Positions 52,568 to 63,100 of a stretch of 64,000 nucleotides of DNA are shown here, in pieces. Origin of the DNA: Paludibacteraceae bacterium (GTDB lineage: Bacteria > Bacteroidota > Bacteroidia > Bacteroidales > Paludibacteraceae). Both the position numbers and the translations under genes were made by a program. The notes beneath the pieces are model-generated. The model did no database searches and was not told where the DNA came from. It saw nothing but the letters and a program-made list of their open reading frames with translations. Each line of letters begins with the position of its first letter. The first letter of the stretch is position 1. The stretch lies in NCBI GenBank assembly GCA_017649925.1, contig JAGCFX010000020.1, forward strand, positions 32,844 to 96,843. The letters are read 5' to 3'.

Positions 52568-53779
52568 TTATACTAAATCTATTATTTTTTGTGATGCATT
52601 TGTGTAGTTGCTTCCCCACAACTGTTCAATCACCCATTTACTGTTTGTCTCAATCTGTAAATTTTTATCCGCCAATACCTGCTTCAAACGATTCCATTCA
52701 TGGACTTTTTCTCCGGGGGTATAGGTATCATAGTCGTACGCCAAGTCACGGCTGTTTTTAATATAATCCTCATAATCGAACGGATATAATATAATATGTT
52801 TTCCCGGCATTAGCTGATAGTCGTAGTAAATTGAAGAATAATCTGTAATCAGCACATCTGTCTTCGGAAGTAACGGATAAACATCGATGTCTTTATTCAG
52901 CAGCATGATATTCGAATAACCGTCAATAGTCACTTTTGTGCGTGTAGCCGGATGCAATTTGATAAGGAACATTGCGTTATTCTTAATCATCATTTCGTTG
53001 AGTTCCTGAAACGCTATACCGGAATGCGAGATGTAGTCCGATTGATCATCTCGGAATGTAGGCATATAAATATATACTTTGCTATATTGCTCCAAGGATT
53101 TTGCGACTGCTTTAATAGCATCATTCTCATATTTCTCAATATATTCATCCACAATTTCTGTTTCCTCTACTAAAAAATCACATCTCGGATAGCCTATTTG
53201 ACGAGTCTGCTCTTTTGTCAGCGCATAACATTCTCGGAAATGTTCATCCATCAAATCAGAGGTAGTAATGAAAAACGTTGCCGGATCATAATTGGATGGA
53301 GTCAAGAACTTATTCAGTCTATTTTGGGGATTATACGTGAAACTTCCCTTTAATCCTAATTTTTTAATACCGACTCCATGCCATAAATTTATTTTGATCG
53401 CTCTTGCACTTGTCCAATAGTTAATATCGCTTGTTGATGAAGAGAAGCAATATATCCCGGCTTTTAGACAAGTATTTATCCCGCGCAGAGACCACTTGTA
53501 ATAGCAAGGAAGTTGTAAAGATGCTATTTCTTTTTGTTCTTCTTTGCTGCGCGCAATCCAAATCGCTTTTATTTCGCGCATATTGCGTATTATATACAGA
53601 AATAGATATTTGGAATTATCGGAAAATCCGGTTTTGTTGCCAAAGACCCATAATTTGTTATTGCGGTGCATAATGCAAGCGAGGGGGATTAATAAATATC
53701 CCAAGAGGTCACAAACACGTTCCACAATTTCTTTAAACGAACGGTTTTGAATGGTCCAGAATATGAGCGATTTCGGCAT
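52568..53779 (-). CDS. TagF/TarL-like CDP-polyol phosphotransferase
   Basis: A 403-residue protein of the CDP-glycerol glycerophosphotransferase family (TagB/TagF/TarL). INLWHGVGIKKLGLKG supplies the first catalytic His, and DVLITDYSSIYYDYQLM is the conserved nucleotide-binding block with a further acidic residue. It probably adds polyol-phosphate units to the growing chain on the inner-membrane face. Given the CDP-ribitol-type gene 19 nt downstream, the donor may be CDP-ribitol rather than CDP-glycerol. Confidence 0.9.
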   Translation of the reverse strand: MPKSLIFWTIQNRSFKEIVERVCDLLGYLLIPLACIMHRNNKLWVFGNKTGFSDNSKYLFLYIIRNMREIKAIWIARSKEEQKEIASLQLPCYYKWSLRGINTCLKAGIYCFSSSTSDINYWTSARAIKINLWHGVGIKKLGLKGSFTYNPQNRLNKFLTPSNYDPATFFITTSDLMDEHFRECYALTKEQTRQIGYPRCDFLVEETEIVDEYIEKYENDAIKAVAKSLEQYSKVYIYMPTFRDDQSDYISHSGIAFQELNEMMIKNNAMFLIKLHPATRTKVTIDGYSNIMLLNKDIDVYPLLPKTDVLITDYSSIYYDYQLMPGKHIILYPFDYEDYIKNSRDLAYDYDTYTPGEKVHEWNRLKQVLADKNLQIETNSKWVIEQLWGSNYTNASQKIIDLV

Positions 53780-53788
53780 GCTTTTAAT

Positions 53789-54859
53789 TTATTTTGTAAG
53801 TATACACTCTTTAAGAGCATTCAGGTAACCATGGCCATATTTCAGACACGGTTCCACATAATTGCCCTCTCCCCATTCATTCCATGATTTGAGGAAGATA
53901 AGTTTGTCTTCCCGTCCAGTATTTTCAATAATTTGTTCAATATGTTTTTTAAACAATACCGGTTCTGGGTTAGTAAATACAGTACCAATATACCCAATAC
54001 GCGAAGTGTTATCCCAATTGGCATACAATGTAGCTATGATATCCTTGCGTCTAAGCAAATTCATATCATATTTTTTGAGAATGGCTTTGTATGGCTGTGT
54101 AATGGGATGGCGAAGAGTGTACGCTATAATTCGCCGCATACGAGATTGGTTAAAAAATGTGCGGATGCTTTCGAGATTGATAGCGTCGTACATCTTATAT
54201 ATGGGATCTTTTATTTGGTTCACATCTCCTTGCCCTATGAAATAAAATGGTGGCAAATTATTTTTAGCAGCTAATTCTTGCCATGTGTCCATAAATAATT
54301 TCGTGTCGGGCATATTTACAGGGGAATAAACGACAAAAAGAAGTTTCCCATGAATGTGATAGTAACGTTTGTCTTTGAATGCCGGTAGCAAGGAATAAAA
54401 ATGTGCCACAATATCTTCTTTTCCCGGATAATGCTGTTCAATCAACAAATCTTGACAGAAGCGTGAAACATCATTATTCCATCTTTTCTTCATCCATGAG
54501 TGATTCGCCCAGCCGATACAGAATGGAAAATCCGGTTTCCCCGAAGAGACGACCTCATTGAAAGGTCGTTCAAGTAATTCTTTCCCGTTTCCAAACCAAT
54601 AATGCCAATAGCAGAAGGCATCAATGCCGGCATCTCGTGCCATTTGCGCTTGCTCTTCTCGAACATCAGCCAACCGCAAATCATAGAAACCCAAATCAGC
54701 AGGCACAATTGGTTGATAATGCCCACGAAACATAGGCTTGGCTTTTGCTACGTTAGTCCATTCTGTGAATCCCTTTCCCCACCATTCGTCATTTTCAGGA
54801 ATTGGGTGGTACTGTGGAAGGTAAAATGCTATTACATGTGCTCTTTTTTCTGTACTCAT
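53789..54859 (-). CDS. WbsX-like glycosyltransferase (GH99-like domain)
   Basis: A 356-residue protein with the WbsX/GH99-like pattern: FYLPQYHPIPENDEWWGKGFTEW, FRGHYQPIVPADLGFYDLR, and FCYWHYWFGNGKELLERPFNEV (each in outline), and a C-terminal FLKSWNEWGEGNYVEPC. Such proteins occur in O-antigen and capsule loci and are thought to act in glycan chain assembly or trimming; the reaction is not established. It is 19 nt from the acetyltransferase gene. Confidence 0.87.
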   Translation of the reverse strand: MSTEKRAHVIAFYLPQYHPIPENDEWWGKGFTEWTNVAKAKPMFRGHYQPIVPADLGFYDLRLADVREEQAQMARDAGIDAFCYWHYWFGNGKELLERPFNEVVSSGKPDFPFCIGWANHSWMKKRWNNDVSRFCQDLLIEQHYPGKEDIVAHFYSLLPAFKDKRYYHIHGKLLFVVYSPVNMPDTKLFMDTWQELAAKNNLPPFYFIGQGDVNQIKDPIYKMYDAINLESIRTFFNQSRMRRIIAYTLRHPITQPYKAILKKYDMNLLRRKDIIATLYANWDNTSRIGYIGTVFTNPEPVLFKKHIEQIIENTGREDKLIFLKSWNEWGEGNYVEPCLKYGHGYLNALKECILTK

Positions 54860-54878
54860 ATCGAGACTTTTTTTCTGT

Positions 54879-55469
54879 TTACATTTGCTTGATTACTTTG
54901 GCTGGTACGCCGGCAGCTATGCAATACGGAGGAATATCTTTAGTGACTACGCTGCCGGCTCCAATAACGACACCATCTCCGATAGTGACACCGGGTAGTA
55001 CTACTACTTTTGCGCCCAACCACACATTATTACCAATAGTAATTCCTCCTTTTGAAATCACTTCACGATCTTGAGGCCGAGTGTTCATTTCTTCTGTTGT
55101 ACAATTATAACCATGCGCGTTATCAGAGATTAACACATCCGGACCTGTAAGTAAATTGTTACCGATATGAATATGATTAATAGCTGATATCTGCGCACCG
55201 TGCCGAATAGTGCATCCGTCTCCAATGGCAATAGTGGGATTGAATGTCTGATTTTTATAATGAGTCCATGCTGTTAACTCAACATTCGGCTCTATATACG
55301 TGTTTGCGCCAATGGAGATAGTTTCCTCTCCGAATAATCGAATAAAAGGATAACCCAATATAGAATGTACACCCACATGTTTAAAGTGCCTCTTTATGAG
55401 AATTGTGTGCATGTGGTTGAGTAATGATGACCATTTATCCTTTATATCATACATGTAATTTCTCTTCAT
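54879..55469 (-). CDS. Left-handed beta-helix (hexapeptide) acyltransferase
   Basis: A 196-residue acyltransferase of the Maa/LacA type. Hexapeptide turns are seen ([29 protein letters not shown]), then [42 protein letters not shown] (in outline), the usual CoA-binding end. It probably O- or N-acetylates a sugar of the repeat unit in the cytosol. It overlaps the wzy-like gene by 23 nt if ATG 55469 is used; ATG 55454 would shorten the overlap to 8 nt. Confidence 0.9.
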   Translation of the reverse strand: MKRNYMYDIKDKWSSLLNHMHTILIKRHFKHVGVHSILGYPFIRLFGEETISIGANTYIEPNVELTAWTHYKNQTFNPTIAIGDGCTIRHGAQISAINHIHIGNNLLTGPDVLISDNAHGYNCTTEEMNTRPQDREVISKGGITIGNNVWLGAKVVVLPGVTIGDGVVIGAGSVVTKDIPPYCIAAGVPAKVIKQM

Positions 55470-56676
55470 TTCTAAAACCTCCTCTGTACACTAGCATAAT
55501 ACAAAAAAACACATATGTCATGTTCGTCCAAAAAAATTGGAAAAAATTATCTGCGAAAAATTGGAAAACCAATGTGTAAAACATGCAAGAATATATGAGT
55601 TTGCTTATAAGGTATCCTTTTATTGCATGTTTATATAGAATACCAGCAATGCCCCCAAGTATAATAGCAAAACACACAAGCCCAGTATAACCGAAGTCTT
55701 CGTAAAAAGGGAAAAGAACAGTGTATACATTAACAGGAATTGGAGTAAATACCCAGTTCCCCAAATTGAATGGATCAGAGTTGCCTACGACCAGAGGATT
55801 GAAAATTTGAATGATTTTTATAAATGCTCGGAATGTGTATTCGCCATGAAAATCTTCAATAAGAGAACTACTATGAAGGACACTATCAAATGCGGGCAGT
55901 GGGGCTAAGAGGTATTGCGCTATGAATTCGGTAATAATGAACCCATCTCCTCGAATGCCGAGACGTCTGATATAACTAACTCCAATCATTACAATCATCA
56001 TGACAATTAGAATGTTCAATATCTTCTTTTTTGCTATTGTTTGCTCAAGAAGCATTAGACATACAAAAGCCAAACCAATTTGCGCAATTACATTTTTGTT
56101 ACTTCGGAGGAGGAAGAAAAAAATTAATAATCCCAATAAAATTTTTGAGTATCTTGACCAATCTTTCTTTATCACCAGCATGTACATACAAACCGGTAAC
56201 GCGGCCGTGTTAGCCAATTCTACAAAAGGTTTAAGCCATATGGGGAAGGGAATCGCGTCTTCATCTCCCGACAATGTAGCCACACTTGCTTGGCGGATGC
56301 CATTGAAAATATTCGACGAGTTAAACAACATGCCTCTATATATTAATGCTAAAGAGGCCAAAATGAGCGCAAAAATCAACAAAGGCTTGATGCGAGACAA
56401 GGTGACTGCATTTGCATCCCCGGCGATGGAATGTAAAACAAATGAGGAGGTCCGTTGATTAATCAAGGAAGCCAAACAAAATGGACAAGTCCATGATAGT
56501 ACCGCTTGGTAAAACTCGTCTGATAGTTTATACAACTCGAAATCCGCAGCATTGTAAATAAGCAATAATATTAACCAGATTCCGGATGTCACTACTCCTG
56601 GATGTATGATAGAACGGGTGAAAAAATAACTCACTGCCAGTAGTAGAAATAATATGCCAATAGTAGTCCAAAACAT
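55447..56676 (-). CDS. wzy: Wzy-like oligosaccharide repeat-unit polymerase
   Basis: A 409-residue polytopic inner-membrane protein with about ten to twelve helices. A larger periplasmic loop (near 260-320: [40 protein letters not shown]) carries the aromatic, charged pattern of the O-antigen polymerase group. Wzy joins lipid-linked repeat units in the periplasm. It abuts the flippase gene with no gap. Wzy sequences vary widely, so the call rests on topology, length and context. Confidence 0.82.
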   Translation of the reverse strand: MFWTTIGILFLLLAVSYFFTRSIIHPGVVTSGIWLILLLIYNAADFELYKLSDEFYQAVLSWTCPFCLASLINQRTSSFVLHSIAGDANAVTLSRIKPLLIFALILASLALIYRGMLFNSSNIFNGIRQASVATLSGDEDAIPFPIWLKPFVELANTAALPVCMYMLVIKKDWSRYSKILLGLLIFFFLLRSNKNVIAQIGLAFVCLMLLEQTIAKKKILNILIVMMIVMIGVSYIRRLGIRGDGFIITEFIAQYLLAPLPAFDSVLHSSSLIEDFHGEYTFRAFIKIIQIFNPLVVGNSDPFNLGNWVFTPIPVNVYTVLFPFYEDFGYTGLVCFAIILGGIAGILYKHAIKGYLISKLIYSCMFYTLVFQFFADNFFQFFWTNMTYVFFCIMLVYRGGFRNEEKLHV

Positions 56677-57960
56677 TTATGATTGTGAAGTTGAGCGCTT
56701 AAAGACATGTTTAGTATAAATTAGTGCTCCGAAGATGCATAATAGTAAAACGGATTCTGCGGTTAACATAGCCCATGCTCCTGCAATTATTTGGACGGAT
56801 GAAACCGTAAGTAATAATGTGGCAATTGAAATAATTCCGGCAACCAGAACAGAATAGGTAAATAACATAGCTTTGTTGAGATTGACTAAGCCTACAATAC
56901 CAAGAGTGTAGTTCATGCCGGCAATCACGATAATAGGGGCCATTATTCGAACCAATGGTACGGCGTCCATAAAAGCGTGACCACACAACAGCCATACCAA
57001 CCATTTAGCACAGACTATTGTAGCTATCGTCGCAAAAAATAATATCACACATAGTATGAGCGACGTCTTTTTAAGTGTTTTGAGATTCTCTTTAAAAGAA
57101 TGAGATTGGAAATTATTACTCATATGTGGGAAGAGAGATTGTGCAATCGGGTTTGTGAGCATTTGAATCCCCTTAATAATTTTTTCTGCGGCAGAGTAGA
57201 TGCCTAATGCAGCATCGCTGACAAAGAATTTCAAAATGAAGATATTGGCATTGCGATACAGATTAATCCCTATTGTGGAACTAAATACAGCGAATCCGTC
57301 TTTGAATTGGAAGACAATATCTTTCCACGCAGGAATCCTATATCGAACATCAAAAATACGAATGGCAATGATAATACTCAACAGACCGGAGATTAGATAG
57401 CCCAGACTTTGGTATAATATGAGATACACATAGTCATCAGCTTTGCGGATGAAAACAAAGATGAGCAATGTGAAGAATATCTTTGTGCTCGAATTTACAA
57501 TAGTCATATACCGCATCTTCTCCTTCCCTTGAAATAACCATACCGGGTTCAGACTATCACCAAGAATAATACCCAAGCCCGTAAGAAACATAAATAATTG
57601 TTGTTTTGTTTGTAGAAGAATAGGGGATAAAAGTAAAACGATTACTACCGATGCAACAAACAAAAGTAATCTACAACTTATGACTGAACTATAAATTCTA
57701 TTTACTTTCTCTGCATTGTCTCGGTTTTGTGAGATTTGTTTTGTGGCCGAGAAGTTAAAACCATACACATTTAGTATTTGTGCATATTGAATGATAATTA
57801 GAATGTACGAATATATGCCATAATTTGCGGCTCCTATGACACGAAGGATATACGGTAAGGTGATAAGAGGTAATAGCGATTCGATCAAATTAAGTGCCGA
57901 AAGAGAGAAGAAGCTCTCAGTCAACGATTTGTGGGATGATATGAATTGTCTAATTGGCAT
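56677..57960 (-). CDS. wzx: Wzx-like polysaccharide flippase
   Basis: A 427-residue MATE/MOP-superfamily membrane protein with about twelve helices. The start SLTESFFSLSALNLIESLLPLITLPYILRVIGAANYGIYSYI (in outline) and the inner GIYSAAEKIIKGIQMLTNPIAQSLFPHM are typical of RfbX/Wzx. It flips undecaprenyl-linked repeat units across the inner membrane. The gene is more AT-rich than the core genes nearby. Confidence 0.9.
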   Translation of the reverse strand: MPIRQFISSHKSLTESFFSLSALNLIESLLPLITLPYILRVIGAANYGIYSYILIIIQYAQILNVYGFNFSATKQISQNRDNAEKVNRIYSSVISCRLLLFVASVVIVLLLSPILLQTKQQLFMFLTGLGIILGDSLNPVWLFQGKEKMRYMTIVNSSTKIFFTLLIFVFIRKADDYVYLILYQSLGYLISGLLSIIIAIRIFDVRYRIPAWKDIVFQFKDGFAVFSSTIGINLYRNANIFILKFFVSDAALGIYSAAEKIIKGIQMLTNPIAQSLFPHMSNNFQSHSFKENLKTLKKTSLILCVILFFATIATIVCAKWLVWLLCGHAFMDAVPLVRIMAPIIVIAGMNYTLGIVGLVNLNKAMLFTYSVLVAGIISIATLLLTVSSVQIIAGAWAMLTAESVLLLCIFGALIYTKHVFKRSTSQS

Positions 57961-57963
57961 GTA

Positions 57964-59202
57964 TCAATCTCTTCTAAATATATCGCGGGTGTAGATTTTG
58001 TCTTTCACATCGTCAAGGGCGGAATCATAGCGGTTGGCGATGATGGCTTGGCTGCGGCGTTTAAAGTCAGCGAGGTCGTTGACGACAAGACTACCGAAGA
58101 ACGTACTGCCGTTCTCAAGCGTCGGTTCGTAGATAATAACCTGTGCGCCTTTGGCTTTGACGCGTTTCATGATGCCTTGAATAGACGACTGACGGAAGTT
58201 GTCACTATTCGACTTCATCGTCAGACGGTAAACGCCGATGACGCAACTCTTCTCTTGCGTGGCATCAAAATCGCCGCGGTGATAATAATCGTAATAGCCT
58301 GCTTTGGCGAGTACGCGGTCCGCGATGAAATCCTTGCGCGTCCGATTCGATTCCACAATCGCCTCAATGAGGTTCTCAGGCACGTCTTGATAGTTCGCTA
58401 GCAGTTGCTTGGTGTCTTTGGGCAGACAATAACCGCCATAACCGAAGGATGGATTGTTGTAGTGTGTGCCGATACGTGGGTCGAGGCATACGCCGTCAAT
58501 AATATCCTGCGTGTTCAGCCCTTTCATCTCAGCATAGGTGTCCAGTTCGTTGAAATAGCTGACGCGTAACGCCAGATAAGTGTTGGCAAACAACTTGACT
58601 GCTTCGGCTTCTGTCAAGCCCATAATACGGGTTTCGATATTCTCTTTGATAGCACCTTCTTGCAACAGATGCGCGAAGGTCTCGGCTGCGGCTTTGAGTC
58701 GACAATCGTCTAGGATCGTTCCGACAATGATGCGGCTCGGGTACAAGTTATCATAGAGCGCCTTGCTTTCACGGAGAAACTCCGGAGAGAAGAGAATATT
58801 GTCGCAATTGTATTTCTTGCGCACTGACATCGTATAGCCGACGGGAATGGTGGATTTGATGACCATAATGGCTTTCGGATTGACGCGAAGCACGGTCTCA
58901 ATCACGTTCTCCACAGCCGAGGTGTCGAAATAATTGCGCTGACTGTCATAATTGGTAGGTGCGGCAATAACAACGAACTCAGCATCCTTGTAAGCCGCTT
59001 CTGCATCTAATGTTGCAATCAGATGCAATTCTTTCTCGGCGAGATATTTCTCAATATATTCGTCCTGAATCGGTGACTGACGCCGATTCAGCATCTTCAC
59101 TTTCTCCGGCACGATATCTACGGCCGTCACTTCGTTGTGCTGGGCAAGTAGAGTAGCGATGCTCAAGCCCACATAACCTGTTCCTGCAACTGCTATTTTC
59201 AT
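57964..59202 (-). CDS. ugd: UDP-glucose 6-dehydrogenase family nucleotide-sugar dehydrogenase
   Basis: A 412-residue three-domain enzyme that oxidises the C6 alcohol of a UDP-hexose to an acid. The NAD loop GTGYVG is at residues 7-12, [20 protein letters not shown] in the middle, the catalytic Cys259 in [12 protein letters not shown], and a C-terminal UDP-binding domain ([19 protein letters not shown]). I chose ATG 59202 because the NAD loop follows directly; the longer start has eight unusual residues and overlaps the next gene. UDP-glucose is the likely substrate. Confidence 0.92.
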   Translation of the reverse strand: MKIAVAGTGYVGLSIATLLAQHNEVTAVDIVPEKVKMLNRRQSPIQDEYIEKYLAEKELHLIATLDAEAAYKDAEFVVIAAPTNYDSQRNYFDTSAVENVIETVLRVNPKAIMVIKSTIPVGYTMSVRKKYNCDNILFSPEFLRESKALYDNLYPSRIIVGTILDDCRLKAAAETFAHLLQEGAIKENIETRIMGLTEAEAVKLFANTYLALRVSYFNELDTYAEMKGLNTQDIIDGVCLDPRIGTHYNNPSFGYGGYCLPKDTKQLLANYQDVPENLIEAIVESNRTRKDFIADRVLAKAGYYDYYHRGDFDATQEKSCVIGVYRLTMKSNSDNFRQSSIQGIMKRVKAKGAQVIIYEPTLENGSTFFGSLVVNDLADFKRRSQAIIANRYDSALDDVKDKIYTRDIFRRD

Positions 59203-59203
59203 A

Positions 59204-59959
59204 TCAAATATGTTCTTCTGTGCCACGGAAGTGAATGTTCAACTCATGAAGGTGCTCCAGCAGTGTGCCGAGCGATGTACCTTTAGTCATTTCGGCGAAG
59301 GCATTGACATCCTTAGGGAAGCATTTTCCACCATATCCAAACTTTCCATCCGGACCCGGGACATAAGTGTGGGTATCATTGATATACCCGGACAGAAGCA
59401 CTCCTGTGTGCACTTTACGCCAATCAGCCCCCATCTTCTCGCAATATTCACGACAAGCGTTAAAGTACGTGACTTTGTAAGCGCCAAACACATTATGCAT
59501 GTATTTGGTAAGCTCTGCCTCCAACGGAGTCATGACGGTAAATTTCTTTCCGACGAAAATCTTAGTAAGCAGTTCTTGTGCACCTGTGAAAACCATTGTC
59601 TGTTTTCTGAAATCCTCAATAAAAGTACGTTCGGAGAGGAACTCCGGCATATAGCATACTTGGTGCCCGGTCTCGCGTGACAGCATTTCGCTGGAACCGG
59701 GAAGAATAGTAGTGCGTACAAAGACCGGCACATCCGGCAGATTCTTGATTAATTGCGTCATCAGTGTCAAGTCCTGTGTCCCGTCTTCTTCGGTGGGCAC
59801 GTGGATCTGAAGGAAAGCAATGTCAATATTACTTAAATCATCATTGTATCCTTTGGGCGGATCGCTGATGAACAATTTGCACTCGGGATTGTTATTGTCA
59901 AGCCAGTTTTTCAAGGCTCCTCCGACAAAGCCGCATCCGATTATTCCGACGTTAATCAT
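59204..59959 (-). CDS. Short nucleotide-sugar dehydrogenase paralogue lacking the C-terminal domain
   Basis: A 251-residue relative of UDP-glucose/GDP-mannose dehydrogenases. It has an NAD-binding GCGFVGG loop (residues 8-14), [15 protein letters not shown], and the central-domain catalytic Cys213 in [12 protein letters not shown]. It ends soon after, without the third, nucleotide-binding domain of the full enzyme next door. I chose ATG 59959, after the promoter; the longer frame runs across the promoter. It heads the first capsule unit. It could need a partner subunit or a different substrate. Confidence 0.87.
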   Translation of the reverse strand: MINVGIIGCGFVGGALKNWLDNNNPECKLFISDPPKGYNDDLSNIDIAFLQIHVPTEEDGTQDLTLMTQLIKNLPDVPVFVRTTILPGSSEMLSRETGHQVCYMPEFLSERTFIEDFRKQTMVFTGAQELLTKIFVGKKFTVMTPLEAELTKYMHNVFGAYKVTYFNACREYCEKMGADWRKVHTGVLLSGYINDTHTYVPGPDGKFGYGGKCFPKDVNAFAEMTKGTSLGTLLEHLHELNIHFRGTEEHI

Positions 59960-59989
59960 AACTTGTGTAATCGTGTTAAAAAAAGCGTG

Positions 59990-60020
59990 CAAAGATACAA
60001 CATTTCTCTCACATACGCAA
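59990..60020 (-). promoter_or_regulatory. Promoter of the first capsule unit (59959 to 50258)
   Basis: On the minus strand the -7 TATCTTTG is at 59997-59990 and the -33 TTG at 60020-60018, with a 20-nt spacer starting CGTATGTGA. Confidence 0.8.
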
Positions 60021-60111
60021 GTGTGCGCGCACAATAATTGCAAAAAAGTGCGATTTTTATGAAAAATGTCATTTTAATTGTGCAAAATTTTTTACTCTCG
60101 TTTTTTTTTAG

Positions 60112-60119
60112 TACCTTTG
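60112..60119 (+). promoter_or_regulatory. -7 element of the DUF2723 gene promoter
   Basis: A perfect TACCTTTG is followed by TGCCC. The matching -33 position (60088-60091) reads TTTT rather than TTTG, so the -33 is weak. Confidence 0.65.
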
Positions 60120-60169
60120 TGCCCGATTTTGCCTAAATATGGGTTAATGCTAATTAAACGACAAAAATA

Positions 60170-63100
60170 ATGAAACAATTTAAGTTATGGAATACGTTGT
60201 GCGGCTGGTGTGTTTTCGCCATCGCGGCAGCGACGTATCTCCTTACGATGGAACCGACCGCATCGTTTTGGGATTGCGGTGAGTTTATCTCCAGTGCCTG
60301 GAAATTAGATGTCGGGCATCCGCCCGGAGCACCGTTCTTCATGCTGATGGGCCATTTCTTTAGTCTTTTCGCGTCGGATACATCGCATGTAGCAATGTGC
60401 GTTAATGCCTTGTCTGCACTGGCGAGCGCGTTTACCATTCTGTTCCTTTTCTGGACCATCACTGCATTGGCGAAGAAACTTGTCGCTCCGGATTGTCTCT
60501 GGAAAGGCATTGCCTTGTTGGGCGCAGGAACAGTCGGCGCTTTGGCTTACACGTTCAGCGACACCTTCTGGTTCTCCGCTGTGGAAGGCGAGGTGTACGC
60601 TTCGTCGTCGCTCTTCACGGCAGTCGTGTTCTGGTTGATCCTCAAATGGGACGAGCAGGCAGACGAAGAAGGTGCAGATAAGTGGCTGATTCTCATTGCA
60701 TATCTGATGGGGCTGAGTATTGGTGTGCACCTCTTGAACCTGCTGACGATTCCGGCTATCGGACTGGTTTATTACTTCCGTCGCTACGAGTTCAGTTGGA
60801 AAGGTTTGATCTATGCATTCTTGGCTTCCTGTTTGGTATTACTGGTCATCCTGTATGGTATTATTCCTGGCTTCCCAACCGTGATTGGATGGTTTGAGTT
60901 GCTGTTCGTCAACGGCTTCGGTTGTCCGTTCAATACGGGCATGTGGGTGTGCTTGGTGCTGACGGTGGCATTGCTCACGTGGACGATTCTTTATACTCAC
61001 AAACGTGCGGACGCGGAGTACGCAGAAGGCAAGGGCAAGAACCTCTGGCGTTGGTTGAACACCGGCGTACTGATGGTGACGGTCATACTGATTGGCTATA
61101 GCTCATATGCGGCTTTGGTCATTCGCTCGAATGCCGACACTCCAATGGATCAGAATAGTCCGGATAACGTGTTCTCGCTCAAGTATTACTTGAACCGTGA
61201 GCAGTACGGTGATCGCCCGTTGTTCTATGGTCAGACGTACAATGCACCGGTAGAATTGCGCATTGAAGGAAACATGTGTATTCCTGTGGAAAAACAAGGT
61301 CACGCGCAGTATGCGCCGGCTCCGAAGGTGGAGGGCGAAAAAGACCATTATGTGATCACGGGTTACAAGACTAACTATCAGTATATGAAGCAGTTCTGTA
61401 TGCTCTTCCCGCGTATGTACTCATCGCAGGGAAGTCACGTGCAGGCTTACAAAGAGTGGGCGGAAGTGAAAGGCAAACGCATCCGTTACGACTACTGCGG
61501 ACAGCAGAAGACGGAGTATTGCCCAACTTTCGGAGAGAACCTGAAGTTCTTCTTTCGCTACCAGGTTAACTTCATGTATTGGCGCTATTTCATGTGGAAC
61601 TTCGTAGGCCGTCAGAACGACTTGCAGTCATACGGAGAGATCACGAAAGGTAACTGGATCTCCGGTATACCGTTTATTGACAATGCGATGCTCGGTGACC
61701 AATCGTTACTGCCAACGGAACTGAAGGAAAACAAAGGGCATAATGTCTATTATTTCCTGCCGTTGTTGTTGGGTGTTATTGGAATTGTTTGGCAGTGCGG
61801 CAAACGCGACAAAGACGGCAAGGCGGGGGGATGGAAGAACTTCACGTTGACGTTCCTTCTCTTCTTCCTGACGGGTCTGGCTATTGTGATGTACCTCAAT
61901 CAGACACCTTATCAACCGCGCGAGCGTGACTATGCATACGCGGGCTCGTTCTACGCGTTCTGTATTTGGATAGGTCTCGGTGTGCTGGCACTCATCGACT
62001 GGATCAATAGTGGTCTAAAAGGCGAAGCTGGTCGTATAGCAACAGCAGTCTGCATATCTCCGATATGCCTCGCTATTCCTGCGCAAATGGCATCGCAGAA
62101 CTGGGATGATCACGACCGCAGTCAGCGTTACAGCTGCCGTGACTTCGGCGCTAACTATCTCAAGTCATGCGAGACGCAGGCCATCCTCTTCTCCAACGGC
62201 GATAACGACACCTTCCCCTTGTGGTACAACCAAGAGGTGGAGGAAGTAGGGGATGACATCCGTGTCTGCAACCTCTCGTATCTGCAGACCGATTGGTATA
62301 TCTCACAGATGAAGCGTCCGTACTATGAGTCGGCGGCACTGCCCATCTCATGGGAATATAAAGACTTCATGCCGGGTGCTAACGAGATAGCTCGTGTAGA
62401 CAACCGTCTCGGGCAGCCCATCTCGGTAGAGAAAGCATTTGCTTTCTTGCGTTCCGATGACCCGCGCACCAAGACTCGCGAGGGAGATAACTACCTGCCG
62501 TCCGACCAGCTCTTCGTAGAGACGCCTTCCGGTGAGCAGATTATGTTCAAGAAAAAACGCATGTACACACGCTCGGAGATGATGATTATGGAAATGCTGT
62601 CCACCAATAAATGGCAGCGTCCAATGTACTTCTGTACTACAGTTGGCAATGACTACTACCTTGGCCTTGAGCCTTGGATGGAGTTAACGGGCTTGGCTTA
62701 TCAAATCACTTCTGTGCGCAGCCGTGACGGTCAGCCGCGTGTCAATAGCGAGAAGATGTACGAGAACATGATGCATAAGTTCGCTTACGGCAACATGAAT
62801 ATCCCGGGTATCTATATCGACGAGAACCTGATGCGCATGTGCCGCACGCACCGCATGATGTTCGCGCAACTGGCGGAGCAACTGATCCGTGAGAACCAAC
62901 GCGAGAAAGCACTGGAGGTGCTGGATTATGCGGAGGAACAGTTGCCGGGGTATAACATCCCGTATGACTATACGTCCGCTTCGATGGCTTCGATGTATTT
63001 CATGCTGCACGAGGACGAGAAAGCGTTGGCTATTATGGATAAGGTGGCGCAGAACAGCGTGGAGTACCTACGTTTTGCGGCTTCACTGGACCGTCGTCAG

